Assembly (NCBI RefSeq): GCF_007993045.1
Contig: NZ_VOOR01000008.1
Span: 1 to 64,000 of the forward strand
DNA: 64,000 bases
Source of the DNA: Phaeodactylibacter luteus
GTDB taxonomy: Bacteria; Bacteroidota; Bacteroidia; Chitinophagales; Saprospiraceae
Reading direction: 5' to 3'
In this document: positions 60,040-64,000 of the stretch, one piece after another
Position numbering within the stretch: position 1 is the stretch's first letter
How the letters are laid out: every line of letters begins with the position of its first letter
Made by a program: the position numbers and the translations under genes
The notes under the pieces: generated by a model
Databases searched by the model: none
Told to the model about the DNA's origin: nothing
Seen by the model: the letters and a program-made list of their open reading frames with translations, nothing else

Positions 60040-61170
60040 TCATAGTACCTTACAGACTACCCTGCGGTTGGCCTGCCGTCCTGCAGCAGTCTGATTGTCC
60101 GCTATAGGCTGTTCTTCTCCATGCCCACGGTACTGTAGCCGGGCTGGCGCAATGCCTTGCGCTTCCAGGTAGCGGCAGACGCTTTTGGCCCTGGCCTTGG
60201 AGAGTAAGAGGTTGTCTTCATTATTGCCGATCTCATCGGTATGCCCTTCAATCAGGATATGGATGCTTGGGCGGGTTGCCAAAAAACGGGCGAGCCCTTG
60301 TAGCTCCTGCAGCGCTTCTTGCCGGAGCAGCGCGCTGCCGCTGTCAAAATGCAGGTTGCGGAAAGTGTAGGTGCCCGTTCGGGTGAGGGCGGTGGCGATA
60401 TCCGCTCTGGGCGGGCCAATGTAAATTTCATCTATGCAGTAGTAGGCTACCCGGACTGGGAAGACCTCAAGGGGGTCAGGCTCATAGTTGACCAACGTGC
60501 GGGCATCGCTAAAAAAATTGCCCAAGACAAAGTAGCGGGCGGCGGTCTGCAGCCGGAAAGTATCTTTCACCCAAACCCATTCTCCTGCTTGCGGTGCAGT
60601 GATGCTGTCTGTATTCACTTGCGGGCGTATGCCAAACTGCCGGATGCTAGCCCGGAAGTTTTCAAATTGGCTGGCTTTGTTGGGCATAAAGGCCACCCCG
60701 ATGTTGTTGCTGCTCACTGCCACCGGTGGCACGGTGTATTGGTCAAGCGATTTGATGTGGTGCAGCGCGGCAGTGTCTTGCCGGTTGGCCCAAAAGCTGA
60801 TCTCGTAAAGTATCCCAGGCTGTAAAGGCTCCCGCAGCTCGCCTTGCAAGAACTCGTGATAATCGTATAGCCAGCGGGTCTGTTCAGAGGGGTAGTAGTT
60901 GATAAAGCCGGCCATACGCTGCCCGGCAAATGGGCGTGGGAATATGCAGGAGCCGGAGTCTGGGTAGGAAATGATGTCCGGTGTCAGGTCCATGAAGGTG
61001 TTCCAATGGGCTACGGTCTCATTGAAGTTGAAGTTGTGCTGTGAAAAGGTGCAAGGAGAATGGTACTGTGTAGATTTGAGGTCTTCAAAACCAGGGTTGA
61101 GGGCCAGGTTTTGGCCAGATAAGATTGGGCAAAAGGCAAATGCCCAGAGCAGGTTGGCGAGCTTTCTCAT
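60040..61170 (-). CDS. OmpA family protein with N-terminal lectin-like domain
   Basis: 376 residues. A signal peptide (MRKLANLLWAFAFCPILSGQ) is followed by a domain of about 230 residues (NLALNPGFEDLKSTQYHSP, LYEISFWANRQD, WVWVKDTFRLQTAARYFVLGNF) like a beta-sandwich CBM/jelly-roll. The C-terminal OmpA domain at about 270-376 holds LHFDSGSALL, IEGHTDEIGNNEDNLLLSKARAKSVCRYLEAQG and LQYRGHGEEQPIADN, binding peptidoglycan. It probably links the outer membrane or an extracellular substrate to the cell wall. The gene at 59678 follows at a 4-base overlap. Confidence 0.88.
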   Translation of the reverse strand: MRKLANLLWAFAFCPILSGQNLALNPGFEDLKSTQYHSPCTFSQHNFNFNETVAHWNTFMDLTPDIISYPDSGSCIFPRPFAGQRMAGFINYYPSEQTRWLYDYHEFLQGELREPLQPGILYEISFWANRQDTAALHHIKSLDQYTVPPVAVSSNNIGVAFMPNKASQFENFRASIRQFGIRPQVNTDSITAPQAGEWVWVKDTFRLQTAARYFVLGNFFSDARTLVNYEPDPLEVFPVRVAYYCIDEIYIGPPRADIATALTRTGTYTFRNLHFDSGSALLRQEALQELQGLARFLATRPSIHILIEGHTDEIGNNEDNLLLSKARAKSVCRYLEAQGIAPARLQYRGHGEEQPIADNQTAAGRQANRRVVCKVL

Positions 61171-61253
61171 CGTTTTTATACCTTAATGCCAGGGCTTTGC
61201 ACAAGTTACAGCTTGCAGGGCGCACGGAAACGAAAGATGTAGCGTTCTATCCT

Positions 61254-61261
61254 TAACTTTG
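61254..61261 (+). promoter_or_regulatory. Predicted -7 element (TAACTTTG) for the porin-family gene
   Basis: An exact TAnnTTTG match 23 bases upstream of the ATG at 61285. No TTG at -33. Confidence 0.5.
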
Positions 61262-61284
61262 GCGCACAAATCTGAATTTCCGCT

Positions 61285-61914
61285 ATGAAGCAGTTCTTAC
61301 TGACTACAACCATCCTTCTTGCTTTTGCTGTTTTTCTCCGGGCGCAAGCCCCAGAGCTCCCCGACCGCCGGTTTGAAGCTGGCCTCGTAGCCGGGCTCAA
61401 CCTTTCCCAGATTGATGGGGACAAACTGCGGGGGTTTTATAAATTCGGCTTTCAAGGTGGGCTCAAAGCGGATGCCATACTCACAGAGCGCTGGAAAGTC
61501 GGCATAGAAATCCTTTTCAGCCAGCAAGGAGCTAAGCGGAGCAAATTTGATGGCTTAGACTCCGAGTTCGATATAGAGGAAATCCATTTCAATATGGTGG
61601 AAGCGCCCCTGCTTGTGCATTTCCGGGATTGGAAGCTGCAGGTCACGGCAGGCGGCTCTTATGGCCGCATTATGGACTACAGCGTCACGGAAGTGACAGG
61701 GGAAGACGGTACGGCAACCCATGAATTGTCGGAGGATATCTTTTCCGTTATCCTTGGCGGCTCTTTTTACTTTACCGATAATATAGTCTTGGATGTGCGG
61801 TGGTCCCGTTGGCTCGGCTCGCCTTACTCCGATGCTCAGGCCGAGGCCAATCCTCAGACCCTCGTCCCGTGGATAGGCCGCACCGTCACGGTCAGGGGGT
61901 GCTACTTATTTTAG
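61285..61914 (+). CDS. Outer-membrane beta-barrel protein (PorT family)
   Basis: 209 residues with a signal peptide (MKQFLLTTTILLAFAVFLRAQ). RRFEAGLVAGLNLSQIDGDKLRGFYKFGFQGGLKADAILTERWKVGIEILFSQQG is the beginning of PorT-type barrels in Bacteroidota. A further WKLQVTAGGSYGRIMDYSVTEV and IVLDVRWSRWLG lie before the last strand with C-terminal Phe (YLF). Role unknown; PorT is part of the type IX secretion system, but many such proteins are unrelated to it. Confidence 0.82.
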   Translation: MKQFLLTTTILLAFAVFLRAQAPELPDRRFEAGLVAGLNLSQIDGDKLRGFYKFGFQGGLKADAILTERWKVGIEILFSQQGAKRSKFDGLDSEFDIEEIHFNMVEAPLLVHFRDWKLQVTAGGSYGRIMDYSVTEVTGEDGTATHELSEDIFSVILGGSFYFTDNIVLDVRWSRWLGSPYSDAQAEANPQTLVPWIGRTVTVRGCYLF

Positions 61915-61968
61915 CGCCTGTTCGTAGATGCGCAAAACAGGGCAAAATAGCCACGGTAAGCTATTGGG

Positions 61969-62188
61969 GCGTAAGCCAAAAAGCCGCAGGGGTTTATGCT
62001 TTTCGGGCTATAGGCTGGCATTGGCCTAGCGCTGCGTAGGGGTGGCCGCAGGCCAGACCCGAGGCCTGTAGGGCGAGGGGCCGAGCGGACAGCGAGCCCC
62101 GTAGCATAGCGGCACCTGCCGGCAGGCAGGGGCAGGCCCCCCTCCTTGCGGCAGGGGCAGGCTCAAAAAATGGCAATCTGGTCTGCGC
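61969..62188 (+). mobile_element. R1 element (MITE-like), copy H, with 9-bp flanking repeat
   Basis: Ends GCGTAAGCC (61969-61977) and GGTCTGCGC (62180-62188). CTATTGGGG flanks at 61961-61969 and 62195-62203, with 6 bases (TCAGCT) after the right end as in copy E. The core has GGCCTAGCGCTGCGTAGGGGTG and GCGAGCCCCGTAGCATAGCGG, with extra GGCAGGCAGGGGCAGGCCCC. Located between two + strand genes. Confidence 0.8.
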
Positions 62189-62312
62189 TCAGCTCTATTG
62201 GGGTGGCTCGGCAGGCGTTAATGAACCACTAAATGCAGGTTAAAGAGGGTTAAAAAGTGGCGGCAATACCATTTTGCCTGCTTCTTAAGCCCTGTAACCA
62301 AACACCTGACTT

Positions 62313-62888
62313 ATGCGGAAAATCACCTTACTATTCGGCACCCTGCTTATGCTGGCTGTTTCTGCTCAGGCGCAGCAGCGCGAACAAACCCTTTTAGGCA
62401 GCCCTGAAGTGCGGTTGTCTGGCATTTGGGGCAGTTTCGACCACTCCTATGCCTATTTTTCTGATGATTTCGCCTATGCCCGCGGCGGCAGCATAGGCAT
62501 TGAAATCAGCCGTTCCCTCATCGTGGCCTACGCAGGCAACGAGTTCCGCCAATACCCTGTCGTCGGCAATTCTGGCGACCGTTTCGATCTTCAGTACGAC
62601 GGGCTATTACTGGGCTATACCCCCAACAGCTACCGGGCGATCCACCCCCGTTTCAACCTCTTTGGCGGCAGCGGGCGGGCGCGGCTTGGAGAGTCCGAAC
62701 ACGACAACGTCTTTGTGCTGAAACCATCAGTTGGCATTGAGCTCAATACCACGCAGTGGTTCCGCGTAGGCCTTGAGGCTGGCTACCGTTTCATCGCTTA
62801 CGATGATTTTGACCGTGCTGCAGGGGCAGACCTATCCTCCCCATTTGTGAACATCGCTCTCCGCCTAGGCCTGTCTTGGGGCAAATGA
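62313..62888 (+). CDS. Small secreted or outer-membrane beta protein
   Basis: 191 residues with a signal peptide (MRKITLLFGTLLMLAVSAQAQ). The rest is beta-rich with alternating residues (EVRLSGIWGSFDHSYAYFSDDFAYARGGSIGIEISRSLIVAYAG, VFVLKPSVGIELNTTQWFRVGLEAGYRFI), ending VNIALRLGLSWGK. This looks like a small outer-membrane barrel. No family member is recognised. Downstream of R1 copy H. Confidence 0.7.
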   Translation: MRKITLLFGTLLMLAVSAQAQQREQTLLGSPEVRLSGIWGSFDHSYAYFSDDFAYARGGSIGIEISRSLIVAYAGNEFRQYPVVGNSGDRFDLQYDGLLLGYTPNSYRAIHPRFNLFGGSGRARLGESEHDNVFVLKPSVGIELNTTQWFRVGLEAGYRFIAYDDFDRAAGADLSSPFVNIALRLGLSWGK

Positions 62889-62975
62889 TACCAACCTTTT
62901 CCCGCCTGTGGGGTTAGGTGACAGTAACGGCAGTTGCTTAGCCAACACCGTTGCTTAACGGATAGCTCCATCTCT

Positions 62976-63758
62976 ATGACACAGGTCTTGCTTTTACACG
63001 GAAACGGCGGCGGCCGGACGCGCTTCTTGCCTTTGCTGGAATTGTACCAGCAAAGGCAAGCGCCATTTACGCTTCATTTGCCAGCGTTGCCCGGCTTTGA
63101 TGGCAGGCCTTGGCCATCTGGAGCGGCCGATGCCTGGGAGCCTATGCTAAAAGCCCTTCAGGCTGTAGTAGCTCAGCAGCCTGGTGCAGATTGGGTGCTT
63201 TACGGGCATGGCGTAGGCGGCAGCCTCCTGCTCGAATGGGCTAGCCGGGGCTGGGCGCTCCCCGGGCAATTGCAATGGGAGCCCAAGAAGGTTGTGCTCC
63301 ATGGCATCATCGGTGCATCCCTTGAGCACCGTCTTTTCCCGAAGATGATGAAGCCGCGGCTGGCCCGCACCATCATGCAGCACCTGATCGCCTGGCCCCT
63401 GCTCAGGCCAGTTTGGGAACGTCGGCTGTTCCAGTCCCCCAGCCAAATCCCAGAGGAGGTGCGCAGGCAGTTCTTTAGGGATTATGCACAATGTGCAGCC
63501 TTCCCAATCTTTTTCGACCTCATTACCCCATCTTGGTACCGGCAGGTGCAGCAGTCTTTGTCCAAGGCTCATTTTCATTTCATCTGGGGCAGCCATGAGC
63601 GGGTGGTAGCGGCGCGCTACCTAAAGTACTGGCAGGAGGACTTCCCCAATGCGCGCTTTGAGGTGGTAGCGGGCTGGGACCACTTCCCTATGCTGGATGA
63701 GCCCCAAGCGTTTTACGATTACCTTTCAGAATGGATAACCGGCCCGAGCTATGACTAA
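62976..63758 (+). CDS. Alpha/beta-hydrolase-fold protein lacking the nucleophile serine
   Basis: 260 residues from ATG 62976 (frame opens 14 codons upstream). The start TQVLLLHGNGGGRTRFLPLL has the oxyanion motif HGNGG. The nucleophile elbow reads VLYGHGVGGSLLLEWAS, where the consensus GxSxG Ser is Gly. The catalytic His is likely the His of GWDHFPML near the C-terminus, and FIWGSHERVV holds the acid region. Without the Ser it may bind rather than hydrolyse, or use a different residue. It ends by overlapping the next gene by 8 bases, indicating an operon with the PEP/pyruvate-binding protein. Confidence 0.8.
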   Translation: MTQVLLLHGNGGGRTRFLPLLELYQQRQAPFTLHLPALPGFDGRPWPSGAADAWEPMLKALQAVVAQQPGADWVLYGHGVGGSLLLEWASRGWALPGQLQWEPKKVVLHGIIGASLEHRLFPKMMKPRLARTIMQHLIAWPLLRPVWERRLFQSPSQIPEEVRRQFFRDYAQCAAFPIFFDLITPSWYRQVQQSLSKAHFHFIWGSHERVVAARYLKYWQEDFPNARFEVVAGWDHFPMLDEPQAFYDYLSEWITGPSYD

Positions 63759-64000
63759 ACTGGAACAGCTAGAATGGATGAGGCAGCACGGTTGTAAGGT
63801 GCCCGCTTTCGAAGGGTTAGTTTATGAGGACTGGAAGGCCAGAGGATTAGCAGTGCACAGCCTTAGCTATCCGCTGGCCGTGCGGTCTTCCTTTGGGGAG
63901 GAGGATGGGGAGGACAGTAGTTGGGCAGGGCAGTTTGCCACCATGCTCGGAGTGGGCCAGGAAGGGTTGAAGGAGGCTGTGGGCACGGTCTTCAGCAGTT
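63751..64000 (+). CDS. PEP/pyruvate-binding domain protein (PEP synthase/PPDK-like), 5' part
   Basis: The frame opens with ATG 63751 and runs off the window after 83 codons. Near residue 47 the sequence AVRSSFGEEDGEDSSWAGQFATML matches the nucleotide-binding motif of the PEP/pyruvate kinase N-terminal domain (VRSS, AGxF). The full protein could be pyruvate phosphate dikinase, PEP synthase or a rifampin phosphotransferase-like protein; the rest is not visible. The start overlaps the hydrolase-fold gene by 8 bases. Confidence 0.75.
   Translation, partial: MTKLEQLEWMRQHGCKVPAFEGLVYEDWKARGLAVHSLSYPLAVRSSFGEEDGEDSSWAGQFATMLGVGQEGLKEAVGTVFSS

Overview
The window is a stretch of a Bacteroidota chromosome, most likely from the Saprospiria (Lewinella or Phaeodactylibacter-like). 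This is inferred from gene content: PorT-type outer-membrane barrels, a TonB with two transmembrane segments, Rho with a long basic insertion, YicC-Gmk, RsfS-FtsH beside BirA, and -7 elements of the Bacteroidota form TAnnTTTG. Base composition is GC-rich for the phylum by eye. No rRNA, tRNA or CRISPR array was found, and no transposase gene is present. Both window ends cut a gene: an ECF sigma factor on the left and a PEP/pyruvate-binding (PEP synthase or PPDK-like) protein on the right.

Layout. 1-9.1 kb: sigma factor end, a small MscS channel, GH25 lysozyme, class III aminotransferase, sigma-54 (rpoN), aminopeptidase P, rlmN, DUF2237. 9.2-15.5 kb: a conserved 472-residue protein of unknown function, VanY-like lipoprotein, thioredoxin-fold protein, secreted EEP-family enzyme, large MscS channel. 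15.6-21.4 kb: information-processing genes rho, serS, frr, and the 51-codon rpmH. 21.9-27.2 kb: TPR protein, TonB, VanZ, gcvH and a citrate synthase of the mitochondrial sequence type. 27.6-35.5 kb: small secreted proteins, endonuclease I, nucleoid-associated protein, RpiB, exonuclease III, GNAT, porin, SRPBCC. 35.9-42.3 kb: ftsH, rsfS, birA, cinA, dihydrolipoamide acyltransferase. 42.9-51 kb: PorE-like TPR/PD40/SPOR protein, apaG-gmk-yicC operon, HU, a 31-residue mS38/COX24-like protein and RNase G with a long leader. 51.3-58 kb: a molybdenum hydroxylase cluster (coxG-coxS-coxL-coxM, then a MoxR ATPase, with divergent xdhC); the AYRGAGR active-site loop marks it as form II CoxL. 58-64 kb: envelope proteins, an MBL hydrolase, and an alpha/beta-hydrolase-fold protein lacking the nucleophile serine.

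The most unusual content is between the genes. Eight copies of a repeat of about 110-275 bp (called R1 here) lie in intergenic regions on both strands. The better preserved copies have short terminal inverted repeats (GCGYAAACC / GGTTTRCGC) and are flanked by direct repeats of about 8-10 bp, as expected of a non-autonomous transposable element (MITE). One R1 copy sits inside a second, palindromic element (R2, two copies) with a 10-bp duplication of the R2 sequence, which gives the order of insertion. Both R2 copies start at the stop codon of a gene. A third candidate is a hairpin-rich stretch on the minus strand upstream of rpiB that ends in a strong intrinsic terminator and could be a small RNA or attenuated leader.

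All functional names come from motif recognition and family knowledge. No database search was possible.
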